Positions 9,420-17,272 of a stretch of DNA of 50,677 nucleotides are shown piece after piece. The first letter of the stretch is position 1. Each line of letters starts with the position of its first letter. The notes under the pieces are model-generated. The model did no database searches. It worked only from the letters and a program-made list of their open reading frames with translations, and was not told the DNA's origin. Position numbers and translations under genes: made by a program. Source of the DNA: Prorocentrum cordatum (Eukaryota; Sar; Dinophyceae; Prorocentrales; Prorocentraceae); NCBI GenBank assembly GCA_963575745.1, contig CAUYUJ010019898.1:30001-80677 (forward strand). Reading direction: 5' to 3'.

Positions 9420-9520
9420 CTAGCAAGGGGTCCTCTCGGCGCTCGCGTGGATCGGCCCGCCAGCTGCTGAGGGGCTCCTTGAGCTCGCCGGGGTGCGGAG
9501 CGGCCCGCGATCCTCAAGCG

Positions 9521-9533
9521 AGCTCCGCTACCA
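9521..9533 (-). promoter_or_regulatory. tRNA primer-binding site
   Basis: In element orientation TGGTAGCGGAGCT starts directly after the 5' LTR. TGG pairs with a tRNA CCA end, and the rest resembles the complement of an initiator-Met tRNA acceptor arm (CTCYGCTACCA). The tRNA identity is inferred from memory of that acceptor stem, not checked against this genome. Confidence 0.75.
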
Positions 9534-9692
9534 TGCACGCGCACCCACCCCCCTCACGGAGAAAGGGGGGAGGTGAGGGTCGCTCTTTTCCTCGAGCAAC
9601 AAAGGGCTGCAGGATTTCCTGGATCCTCCAGGACAGTCTAGATTATATTTTATATAATCATATATCTATGTAAAACTACAAACTTCCTAGCA
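9534..9692 (-). repeat. 5' LTR of the copia element
   Basis: Upstream LTR in element orientation, matching 2683-2841 base for base by eye. The AT-rich block at about 9642-9668 would serve as promoter. Two identical LTRs are the expected outcome of reverse transcription, and lack of divergence dates the insertion as very young. Confidence 0.95.
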
Positions 9693-9697
9693 GGACG
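9693..9697. repeat. Target site duplication, right (GGACG)
   Basis: GGACG directly follows the 5' LTR outer end and matches 2678-2682, confirming both element boundaries. Confidence 0.9.
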
Positions 9698-10233
9698 CCA
9701 ACTGCAAAGCCACGCCGACCCTGGCCAGGCCAGGCTGGGAGTGCACGCGGTTGCGACAACGGCGGCCATCCCCGGCGTTTTGTTCGTCCGTTTTTGGACT
9801 CCTGGAGGGTTCTCATCGCCACGGCTGCATTCAGAATGGACCCCGGGATGTGTCCCAGAGCAGATCCTGATCGGACCTGGACAGGGCAAAAGGGCCGGCG
9901 TTGTCTCAACTGGCCTTGCTCCGATCGAAGAGCATCGAACGGTGTTTGAGGTCCCTGGCAGAGGATGTTTTAGTGCACTGGGCAAAAACTTGCGGCTGGT
10001 CCCTGCTGCCACACGGATATTTCAATCTTGAGCGCTCTCCGCGATCCCAAGACCCCCGACGTCATGAATTCAATGCGGACACCGGAGACCTACCAAACGA
10101 TCATTCATGCCAAGTCGTTTCTTGAAGTTCCCGGGACCCAGCGAGTACACCCAGAGGCAGGAAATAACTTCAAACTGTCCGTCGCCACGGCCGCGGGTCT
10201 TGAGCTTCGAGGGAAATTCGCAGCCGTGACCAG
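9698..10233. other. Unassigned spacer with a possible coding fragment
   Basis: This is the insertion-site flank right of the copia element. A plus-strand frame at 9901-10125 reads helical and protein-like (SKSIERCLRSLAEDVLVHW), and another at 9741-10031 overlaps it. Neither is recognised. No start or splice sites can be fixed, so I make no gene call. Confidence 0.3.
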
Positions 10234-10456
10234 AGGTCGCCGTCGAGTCGATTGCCGTCGTCGGTCGGTGCCGTTGTCCTCGTCGTCGTCATGGCCTTCG
10301 CCCTCGCCTTCGCCTTCGCCTTCGTCGTCATCGTCAACGTCCTCGTGGCCGTCACCGAGTCCGTCGTCGCCGTCGTCGTCGTGGTCGTTGTCGTCGTGGT
10401 CGTCGTCGTCGTCGTCGTCGTCGTCGTGGTCGTCGTCGTCGTCGTCGTGCGTCGGC
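10234..10456. repeat. CGT/GTC trinucleotide microsatellite
   Basis: An interrupted (CGT)n run reading as poly-S, poly-V or poly-R. It begins about 35 bp beyond the stop of the PNKP-like gene, i.e. in its 3' flank. Confidence 0.9.
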
Positions 10457-10489
10457 GTGGTCGTTCCTCTGGCTTTTTTAGCTCCAGGG

Positions 10490-11096
10490 TCAGGCGATCA
10501 AGAAGCTCTTGAGCAGTCTAATGTCGTCCTCGGCACCCCGCGGGACGAAGTGGTCGAGAGTCACAACCGTGACCTCTACAAACCCCTCCTACACAGTGGG
10601 CCGCTCGGAGCTCTTGAAGTATGCGTGGATCACCATGGACGGCACCCGGTCCGCGCCCTGGCGCTCGGGGCTTCGGGCGTTGAGCGCCCTGCAGCAGCGC
10701 AGATGGAAGCAAAAGTCCTTCGACATGTCCAGAAGTACAGCTGTCGCAGGAACTCAAGCGTCCTTGGAGAGGAAAACAGCACAGGCACAACCCTCCAGAG
10801 CTCCGTACGGAAATGTTTGGATCGGCGCTGGGCCCCTCCCCCTGGCGATGCCTCCAGCGCCACCCCTGGCGCGCCCCGCCCGCCAAGGACGGGGCTGGCG
10901 CAGATCCGTGAAATCCGCGCGAAGCTCAGACAATTCGTGTTTATGCGATTTGTTTGTACTTCGATCCTTGGCGGCCGCGGTGTACGCCTTCCTGGTCGCC
11001 CAGTCCCCGTTCTGATTGTCCATAACGACGCTCTTGCCGTCGCGCAGCGCCTGGGCGCACGCCGCGACGCACTTCTCCTGTCGCGGGTGCCCGAGA
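10490..11096 (-). pseudogene. PNKP: PNKP-like polynucleotide kinase, last two exons, one in-frame TAG
   Basis: PNKP phosphorylates 5'-OH DNA ends during strand-break repair. Exon 10960-11096 reads QALRDGKSVVMDNQNGDW then RKAYTAAAK, matching the GKxVVIDNTNPD..R..Y...AK block of the kinase domain. Exon 10490-10752 continues PATAVLLDMSKDF, MVIHAYFKSSERPTV, EGFVEVTVV, matching the MVMYGYRK..EAPTLAEGF block near the PNKP C-terminus, then stops at TGA 10490. A GT-AG intron at 10753-10959 joins them in frame. The 5' exon follows a pyrimidine-rich tract and CGCAG acceptor at 11097. A TAG at 10589-10591 sits where family members have an acidic or small residue, so the copy is a pseudogene unless this is a sequence error. 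The P-loop exon was not found in the window. Confidence 0.75.
10753..10959 (-). repeat. Palindromic element copy A, filling the PNKP intron
   Basis: A 207-bp GT-AG intron in minus orientation. Arms carry GCGCGGATTTCACGGATC and, inverted, CCAGCGCCGATCCAAAC, with GGCGC-rich inner repeats between. An alternative GA-AG reading (10763-10966) would use a CCAAGGA direct repeat found at both edges, but it leaves a TGA in frame. The donor-side end reads ACAAACAAATCGCATAAAC, shared with copies C, D and E. Confidence 0.8.
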
Positions 11097-11117
11097 CTGC
11101 GGGCCGACAAGGTTGAC

Positions 11118-11167
11118 GTCGAAGAAGAAGAAGAAGGAGAAGAAGGAGAAGAAGAAGAAGAAGCTGC
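11118..11167. repeat. GAA/TTC microsatellite
   Basis: About 50 bp of (GAA)n with GGA interruptions. On the minus strand it is a pyrimidine run 20-70 bp upstream of the PNKP exon acceptor at 11097, so it could act as the intron's polypyrimidine tract. Confidence 0.9.
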
Positions 11168-11171
11168 AAAA

Positions 11172-11326
11172 AATAAGCACTTTCGGAGATCCGAACACAT
11201 TCCCTAAACCGGCGCTGGACCCCCGTGGCGGCGCCTCTGACGCCGCCCATGGCGCGCTCCGTGCGCCAGGGAGGGGGTTCAGCGCCGATCCAAGAGATCC
11301 GCACGGACCCCCGAAAGTGTATCATT
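11172..11326 (-). repeat. Palindromic element copy B, in the next PNKP intron
   Basis: Inverted arms start CACTTTCGG at one end and its complement at the other, then GGATCGGCGCTGAAC / TCCAGCGCCGG around a GC-rich centre with a further internal inverted repeat. In minus orientation it ends TTATTTTTTGCAG, an acceptor-like tail. It lies in the intron upstream of exon 10960-11096, whose 5' limit is not visible. Confidence 0.75.
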
Positions 11327-11329
11327 GAC

Positions 11330-11745
11330 TGCAATAGCGTAAGAAAACTTCGAGACCAAAACTTGCTTATACTCATGGCTCGAGGATTGGGAGAACCTTC
11401 CCGAGAGTCTGCCCACTTCACAGAATCGACATCAAGAGCAGCAGGCGGAAGACGACTCCCGGAAGCGACCTGCAAGGCCTGCAAGGGCCAGGCCTGTCAC
11501 GAGGCGGGCCCCCCAAGCTCCCGCCCCCATCCCTGCGGCCACTCATTCCACGTATCCCAGGTCTGGTGTTCTTGCCGCTGTTAGTGAGACACTCTCCCGC
11601 CTCCCGCCTCCTTCCGCCTCCCAACACTGACGCACACTCCGACTCACACTCAAACTCGCTCGTGCCCGCTCAGCTCACTCATACCCAGATTCGCTCACAC
11701 TCAGACTCTGTCATTCTCAAACGAGCTCAGACTCAGACCCGTTCA
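11330..11745. other. Unassigned, with degenerate CTCACACTCAGA repeats
   Basis: No gene call. The minus strand at 11340-11484 could be exon or intron of the PNKP-like locus but shows no family motif. About 11628-11745 is a loose repeat of CTCACACTCAGACTC-type units. Confidence 0.4.
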
Positions 11746-12330
11746 CTACCCATGATTACCGCGATGCACCAGGCATGGCAGAGCCCGGTGACCATCGCGA
11801 TGTAGCACGCACGCGCCCAGATAGGTGGTCCCACTCAGGTAGAACGCCTGCTTATGGAGAGACAAGTGTCAAGTCTCTGTTCAAAGACCGCCCAATGACC
11901 ATCGCGGGGGAGAAAGGTCTCTTCTCATAGCCCCATGGCCATCGCAATGTAGCAGGCATTGCACTCGGGCCTTTCAAAGGAGGGGGGGGGTCGGCCTGGG
12001 GTGTTGTACGGGCCTCTCATGTAGGACCTCCTGTTTGCGAGTGCCTCTTCTCAGAGCCCCATGATCATTGCGATTTAGCACGCATGGCAGTTGGGCGTCA
12101 CACGGGAAGGCCGACCTGGGTTGTTGCCGTCAACGCTCAGACTTGTGCGAACTCTGAAGTACGAAGCCTGTTATAAGGGAGGCACGTGCCTCCCTTCTGA
12201 TCAGCATGATCATCACAGATGTAGTGGGAATGGCGCCTGGGTCAACCAAGGTTGTTGCACGGACCCGTTTGCGCCCACACTCTGGGGGCCTCCATCATGA
12301 CTACCGCGATGCAGCAAGGATTGCCTTAGA
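11746..12330. repeat. Degenerate long tandem repeat with ATCGCGATGTAGCACGC core
   Basis: Seven related copies of CATGACCATCGCGATGTAGCACGCATGGCA-type sequence start near 11752, 11789, 11894, 11935, 12060, 12204 and 12296. The core contains the palindrome ATCGCGAT. Spacing is irregular (about 40-145 bp). No coding frame persists. Confidence 0.65.
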
Positions 12331-12604
12331 GCTACCCCAGGGGAGATCGCCAACGGGCGTGACGCGGGCCTGATCGCCGTCAGGTTGTGGGAGCCTCCCA
12401 AACGCCCGAGAATTCAAGGACCTCCCACGAATGTCCGGACTTGCTTATACTCCGATCCGTTCACGCACAAGGCAGACCCGCTTATCCGCCACCGTGCCCT
12501 GATGCACGAGCTGGGGTGTCCTCAGGTCCTTGGCCTAATCCCTCAAGACTCAGTCCGCAACCCTGAAAATGGTTCACGGGCCCAGACCCACAATTCACAA
12601 ATCT

Positions 12605-13180
12605 CTTGGGGCTCCCGGCGTGCCCTCGGGGACCCGTCGCGGCTTCTCTCGGGAGTTTCTCAGGCCCTAGAGGGCCCCAAGACGGGCCAAGAGGGTCCCA
12701 AGAGGCCGGGCGGGCCAAGAGGGTTCCAAGAGGCTGCCCAGACGGTCCTAGAGGATACCGAATCACTGCACGATCGGTCCAAGACACCCAAGACGGCCCA
12801 CGACGACCCAAGAAGCCTTCGAGGTGCCCCAGAAGACTTCCCAGAGGCCCCGAGGGACCCAAATCGTCGATGCCCAGCAAGTTTTTCAACCCTTTTAGAG
12901 TTCCTCGCCTCTTCGAGTATCCGACGCTCCAAGACGGCCCAAGAAGCCCTAAAGACCGCCCGAAGACGACCCAAGAGGCCCCCAAGAGGCCCCCAGACGG
13001 CCCAAGACGCCTTCCGACGGCCCAGAGGCGCCCAAGGCGGCCTAAGAGGGCCCAAAGACAGCCCCAAGAAGGGCCCAAGAGGGGGAACACAAACCGAAAA
13101 TGCGAGTCGTCCGTCCCAAAAGGGCCCCTAAAAGGCCCCAAGGATGCCCGAAGAGCCCCCCCCCAAGAGGCCTTCAAAAT
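12605..13180. repeat. Degenerate GGCCCAAGA-type repeat block 3
   Basis: Same unit and composition as blocks 1 and 2, including an AT-richer insert near 12875-12910 (TTTTAGAGTTCCTCGCCT). Frames are P/R/K/G-rich artefacts. Confidence 0.7.
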
Positions 13181-13580
13181 TCAAAACGGCACCCATCAGG
13201 CCCTCGAGAAGCGTCCCGCGATCTGCACAGTGGCGGGATGGGCCGAAGGCCATTAGATATCCAGCCACGAATACTTAGACTCACTCGCAAAAAGACACGC
13301 TTACACACTGATGCCCACATGGAAACCTCCGCTTTGAATAATCTTGCCAAGGTCTGTTCTAGTACTTAGAGGCAAGCGACACTGAGAAAGCTTGTGATTA
13401 TGAGGTGTTTGTTGTTGCGCAGCTCGCGATTCAGCGACAAAACGGGATCTACACGCCAATCGCGCACCGATCCAGCTAGCGAGCGGAGAGAGGGAGAGGG
13501 GCAAACCAAGGAGACAACCTCTCCCTCTCTCCCATGCACGCCAGAAAAATAGTGCCGACGCCCGAAAGGCTAAACACTCA
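13181..13580. other. Unassigned spacer upstream of a plus-strand exon
   Basis: Nothing recognised. It ends AACACTCAG at about 13580, a plausible 3' splice site for the exon that follows. Confidence 0.4.
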
Positions 13581-13977
13581 GGCGCGCGCATAGCTGTGCT
13601 CCCTCTGCAAACGGTGATGCGAGCATCGCCCTGCACACGCGGGAGCCCTTGCCGCCGCTCTTCTTCAGCCCGAACGAGCCGAAGCCGACGCCCTTTCTGG
13701 AGCGCGCCGTACCCCCTGAAACGCTGCTGGCCCTCCTGGTTTGAAGGCCGCCCCCCCGACTCGACACTGCATAAACATAAACTAGCGGATCTCCACGCGG
13801 ACTTCTTGGATCGGCGCTGGAGCGGGGTTCCAGCGCCGATCCAAGACACCCGCGCGGAGCTCCGAATACATCTGTGTGCTTACGTAGTTGCTTGGCCCTC
13901 TGGCGCAGGTCGATACCTGGCGTCCTTCCATACTTTGAAGGCCCCCGACCTGCTGGCCCAGGTTCGGCGACTCTGAA
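13581..13977 (+). CDS. Unidentified split gene around palindromic copy C
   Basis: Plus-strand exon from about 13581 reads ANGDASIALHTREPLPPLFF then SPNEPKPTPFLERAVPPETL with high GC3, stopping at TGA 13741 if unspliced. A second coding-like stretch (RYLASFHTLKAPDLLAQVRR) ends at TGA 13975-13977. Copy C lies between them. A GA donor at 13742 with an AG at about 13890 would join the two in frame, but a GC donor at 13769 is also possible and does not keep phase. No family was recognised. The exact splice sites are uncertain; the coding character of both pieces is fairly clear. Confidence 0.5.
13769..13880 (+). repeat. Palindromic element copy C, near-perfect hairpin
   Basis: The most compact copy. 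Its left arm runs 13787-13823 (CTTCTTGGATCGGCGCTGG) and its right arm 13829-13863 (CCAGCGCCGATCCAAG), with a loop of only a few bases. GCATAAACATAAAC sits at the side nearest the upstream exon, the same relative orientation as copies A, D and E. Confidence 0.85.
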
Positions 13978-14231
13978 GAGGGTGCGATTTGCAGAGGGTG
14001 TGCTTTGCGAGCCGCGCCTGGCGGGGGGGCGGGCGAAGACCTCGACAGAAAATCTCCGCCGCGCCCCGACGAGGGCTCAGCAAACCTCTGGCGCAACGGT
14101 GCGCCCCTGTCAGCCCCAACGGCGCCGATCGCAAACTAACCCCACCCAGACGCAATCACCTCCACTGCCATCGCCGGCTCACGCTGCGCGCCGATGGCCC
14201 AGGTCGCAGCCCGCTGCCCCCTGCAGCCGGG

Positions 14232-14591
14232 CTAGTCCACCACCCCCGAGAGATCGACGGGCCCGTTGGAGACCAGGGCGACGGTGTGCCTGCACGCCGA
14301 GCTCGGGGTGGACACAAACGTGTGGTCGTCCTCGAGGGTGGGCCACAAGCGTATGGTCGCCCCCCCATACCGTAACTATAACAGTTGGAGCTCCGCGTGT
14401 ATTCCTCAGATCAGCGCTGGGCCCCCCCCCCGGGGCGCCTCTGGCGCCGCCCCTGGCGCACTCCGCGCGCCAGAGGGGGGGGTCCAGCGCCGATCCAAGA
14501 AATCCGCGCAAAGCTTCAAAAGCTTATGTTTTTGTGTTTGTGCAGATGTTTCGCCTTCGAGTGGGTCGTCCTCCCCCGCCCCCCGCCACAT
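14232..14591 (-). CDS. Unidentified gene, last two exons split by copy D
   Basis: Minus-strand exon 14544-14591 and upstream reads AGEDDPLEGETS. After a GC-AG intron (14376-14543), exon 14232-14375 continues in the same phase as LRYGGATIRLWPTLEDDHTF then VSTPSSACRHTVALVSNGPV and ends at TAG 14232-14234. Codons end almost always in G or C. The upstream limit is unclear: an in-frame TAA lies near 14610 and the only ATG is at 14591. No family is recognised; the C-terminus resembles a beta-rich domain only by composition. A competing plus-strand reading of the same exon exists but does not span the intron as well. Confidence 0.55.
14376..14543 (-). repeat. Palindromic element copy D, a 168-bp GC-AG intron
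   Basis: In minus orientation it starts GCACAAACACAAAAACATAA, then GCGCGGATTTCTTGGATCGG, inner inverted GGCGCCAGAG / CTCTGGCGC arms, a complementary GATCAGCGCTGGG arm, and ends GTTATAG. The element and the inferred intron are nearly coextensive. Confidence 0.85.
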
Positions 14592-14783
14592 GTGAGCGAC
14601 GAAATGAAGCGGGGCTTACGCGAGATGGAATAGCGACCTTGCGCAGCGCTGACGCGGGCCGCCAGCGTGACACACCGCGTGGAGAAGAGGGCGCTCACGC
14701 GCGACCTTACGCGGGCGGCTCGCGCGTGAATGTCCGCGCAGTCGATCCCGTTTTTGCTGCGTCGCTCAAGTGTACATCTGGAC

Positions 14784-14940
14784 CTGGACCTGTGCCCCTG
14801 CCCTCCCCCCCCCGCCCCCCCTCCCCCCCCTGGACTGGATCTGAACCTGTGCCCCTCCCCCCCCTCTGGACTAGATCTGAACCTGTGCCCCTGTCCTCTC
14901 TCCCCCCCTGACCAGATCTGAACCTGTGCCCATCCCCCCA
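14784..14940. repeat. Tandem repeat of GATCTGAACCTGTGCCCCT units
   Basis: Four units with GGACCTGTGCCCCT or GAACCTGTGCCCC cores near 14786, 14842, 14879 and 14920, separated by variable C-runs. Unit length is about 37-56 bp, differing mainly by the C-tracts. Confidence 0.75.
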
Positions 14941-15519
14941 GATGACCAGCTCAGGGCCCGCGGGCCACTGTCCTGCGCCGCGATCGGCATGTCTGGATCC
15001 AGCCCTTCTGGCCCCCCCCCCTGCAAGACAGCCACATGTAAACCCTAGCCCTACAGGCCAGATTTCTGCAAAACAGGCTGGGGTTCAAAACTCGAAGGAT
15101 GTCCCTATGAACTCCAGCGGGGGCATCCCATACCCCAGTGTCGATTGGACCCGCAGGGGGAACCAGGGTTCGCAACTCGTTCGAAATTCATCATCACAGA
15201 ATTGGATCGTCGGATCCCGCGCGTCGTGGCCATCCTGGGCGCTGCCGGGCATCGCCTCCACGAGCGGAATCGGGCAGCACTGAACACGCAACAAGGACGT
15301 GCTAAATCACGGTCTCACGGCCTGGGCCACGAGACATGGTGGTAGCAGATCTTGTCCGCTCCCTGGATGGACGCGTGGCTGCGCCACGAAACGTGTGACG
15401 CCCCCCCCCCCCCGGGACGGGATGGAGGTCAGGGCCTCGGGCCGCAGACATGATCTGACACCTCCGCCCCGCGGCGCGGGCACTCTGTTTGAGACGCCCT
15501 CGTGGTAGCGAGTCCTGTC
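14941..15519. other. Unassigned spacer
   Basis: Competing short frames on both strands at about 15085-15345 look weakly coding (plus: FATRSKFIITELDRRIPRVV) but none can be placed in a gene. Two loosely similar segments near 15340-15410 and 15505-15560 share GTGGTAGC and GGGATGGGCGCGTGG-like sequence. Confidence 0.3.
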
Positions 15520-16248
15520 TCAGCCCGGGATGGGCGCGTGGTGGCGCCCTGGCCGTCCCGCGCTGGGCGCGACGAGAGAAGTCCCAGACGTGCGATGTCT
15601 TGATTTGTTCAATACGCGGACCCCAACGTTTCTGAAAGAAGAAAGAACGGCAGGACCGTCACATGTGCGCCGACTTCTTGGATTGGCGCGGGCCCCCTCC
15701 CTGAACGCGCCAGGGGCGGCGCAGGAGGCGACGCCAGAAAGTCCAGCGCCGACTCAAGAAGCCTGTTCGGAGCTCAAATCTACGTTTATGGAACTTGTTC
15801 TGCTTAGAGTTTCGGGATCCAGAATATTCGTCCTCGCCGAGGAGCCCACCGACAGGGACGCCCGCCTGGCCCACGTGCTTCAGAAGCACGTTGAGGTACT
15901 TGATGCCCCCGCTCGTGTGGCCCCAGACCACCTTGAGGCCCAGCCTGCCGAAGTACATCCACGACGTGCTGCTCCGGTTCCCCGCCGACTCCGCTAAGAA
16001 CTGGAGGCCGCGCACGGGTTTGCCGCTGTCACCCCGTGCAAACTCGTTAATAAGATCGGCAGACAAGTTGCGAGTCCGCTCGACCCACGCGCCCGTCACG
16101 CTGACAGCCTGGAAGTATAGCTCCTCGCACGTGGGGCCCAACTGCCTGGCGTCCGCCTCCAGGTGCAGCCATGTGACCGTCGGTTCCGCCCGCCGCGGGA
16201 TGTGGAGAAGGACGTGGGCGCCCGGTCGGTAGATGTCGAAACGCTGTC
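15520..16248 (-). CDS. Unidentified gene with GGLLGEDEY motif, two exons around copy E
   Basis: The acceptor CTCTCAG at 16249 opens exon 15795-16248. It reads GQRFDIYRPGAHVLLHIPRR, TWLHLEADARQLGPTCEELY, FQAVSVTGAWVERTRNLSAD, GWM-like STSWMYFGRLGLKVVWGHTS, then VGQAGVPVGGLLGEDEY. The pattern (an FDI..PG..LL.IPR opening, a GGLLGED close) suggests one compact extracellular-type beta domain. It is faintly like the GLLG endings of von Willebrand D or ITIH C-terminal regions, but I do not assign it. A GT-AG intron (15632-15794) containing copy E leads to exon 15520-15631, which ends at TGA. Further 5' exons should lie beyond 16249; the low-complexity DNA there hides them. Confidence 0.65.
15632..15794 (-). 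repeat. Palindromic element copy E, a 163-bp GT-AG intron
   Basis: In minus orientation GTTCCATAAACGTAGATTT, then CTTCTTGAGTCGGCGCTGGA, a GC-rich centre, the inverted arm CGCGCCAATCCAAGAAG, and a classical tail TTCTTTCTTCTTTCAG. The arms are more diverged than in copies C and D. Confidence 0.8.
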
Positions 16249-16309
16249 CTGAGAGGGAACGTTAGGGGGAACCGGCTCAGGGGGGGAGACATCGACCTCT
16301 ACTCGGCGA

Positions 16310-16420
16310 TGCGTCGCCGACGCATCGACGATAGGTCCCCGATAGCAGATAGCGAATCCGCATGGTCCTGGGCTATCGGGCTCCTATCGGCGATGAATGG
16401 GCAATTGGCGGTCGATGCAC
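16310..16420. repeat. Cluster of inverted repeats
   Basis: A 9-bp perfect hairpin (CGATGCGTC-GCC-GACGCATCG) near 16310 is followed by an 18-bp inverted pair at 16329-16346 and 16372-16389 (CGATAGGTCCCCGATAGC against its complement, two mismatches). The whole can fold into a nested cruciform. Confidence 0.75.
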
Positions 16421-17119
16421 CCCCCTCTGAGCCTACCCCCCCCCTTTCGTTGACCCTGATGGCCATGAACGTTGACCAGGTGCGGGTCGCCTGTGGCCTG
16501 CACGGGAGGCGTCGGGCTGGGCGACGGGCTGGGCGTCGGGCTCGGCGTCGCACCAGGCGTCGGGCTGGGCGTCGGGCTCGCCGTCGGGCTCGGCGTCGGG
16601 CTGGGCGTCGGGCTGGGCGTCGGGCTCGGCGTCAGGCTGGGCGTCGGGCTGGGCGACGGGCTGGGCGTCGGGCTCGGCGTCGCACTGGGCGTCGGGCTCG
16701 GCGTCGGGCTGGGCGTCGGGCTGGGCGTCGGGCTCGGCGTCAGGCTGGGCGTCGGGCTGGGCGACGGGCTGGGCGTCGGGCTCGGCGTCGCACCGGGCGT
16801 CGGGCTCGGCGTCGGGCTCGCCGTCGGGCTCGGCGTCGGGCTGGGCGTCGGGCTGGGCGTCGGGCTCGGCGTCAGGCTGGGCGTCGGGCTGGGCGACGGG
16901 CTGGGCGTCGGGCTCGGCGTCGCACCGGGCGTCGGGCTCGGCGTCGGGCTGGGCGTCGGGCTGGGCGTCGGGCTCGGCGTCAGGCTGGGCGTCGGGCTGG
17001 GCGACGGGCTGGGCGTCGGGCTCGGCGTCGCGCCGGGCGTCGGGCTCGGCGTCAGGCTGGGCGTCGGGCTCGCCGTCGGGCTGGGCGTCGGGCTCGGCGT
17101 CGGGCTGGGCGTCGGGCCA

Positions 17120-17152
<33 letters not shown>

Positions 17153-17238
17153 CTGGGCGTCGGGCTGGGCGTCGGGCTCGGCGTCAGGCTGGGCGTCGGG
17201 CTGGGCGACGGGCTGGGCGTCGCACCAGGCGTCGGGTT

Positions 17239-17272
<34 letters not shown>

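Larger units (their letters stand above)
2683..9692 (-). mobile_element. Complete Ty1/copia LTR retrotransposon, minus strand
   Basis: The 7010-bp element is bounded by direct repeats at 2683-2841 and 9534-9692, each starting TGCACGCG and ending CTAGCA on the plus strand. GGACG flanks it on both sides as a 5-bp target duplication. On the minus strand the order is 5' LTR, primer-binding site, leader, gag-pol, short 3' UTR, polypurine tract, 3' LTR. Domain order integrase, reverse transcriptase, RNase H defines Ty1/copia. Identical LTRs and an open 2035-codon frame imply a very recent insertion. Unusual features are a C-terminal membrane segment plus SAP-like domain, an overlapping open frame over gag, and ten copies of a short palindrome. 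Confidence 0.95.

Noticed and set aside
10753-10966. TGA inside the PNKP-like gene at the copy A boundary
   Set aside because: It appears only with a GA-AG splice model; GT-AG at 10753-10959 removes it and keeps the frame.
14595-14615. Possible eleventh copy of the copia palindrome (GCGGGGCTTACGCG)
   Set aside because: Right half does not match and it lies outside the element; probably chance in GC-rich DNA.
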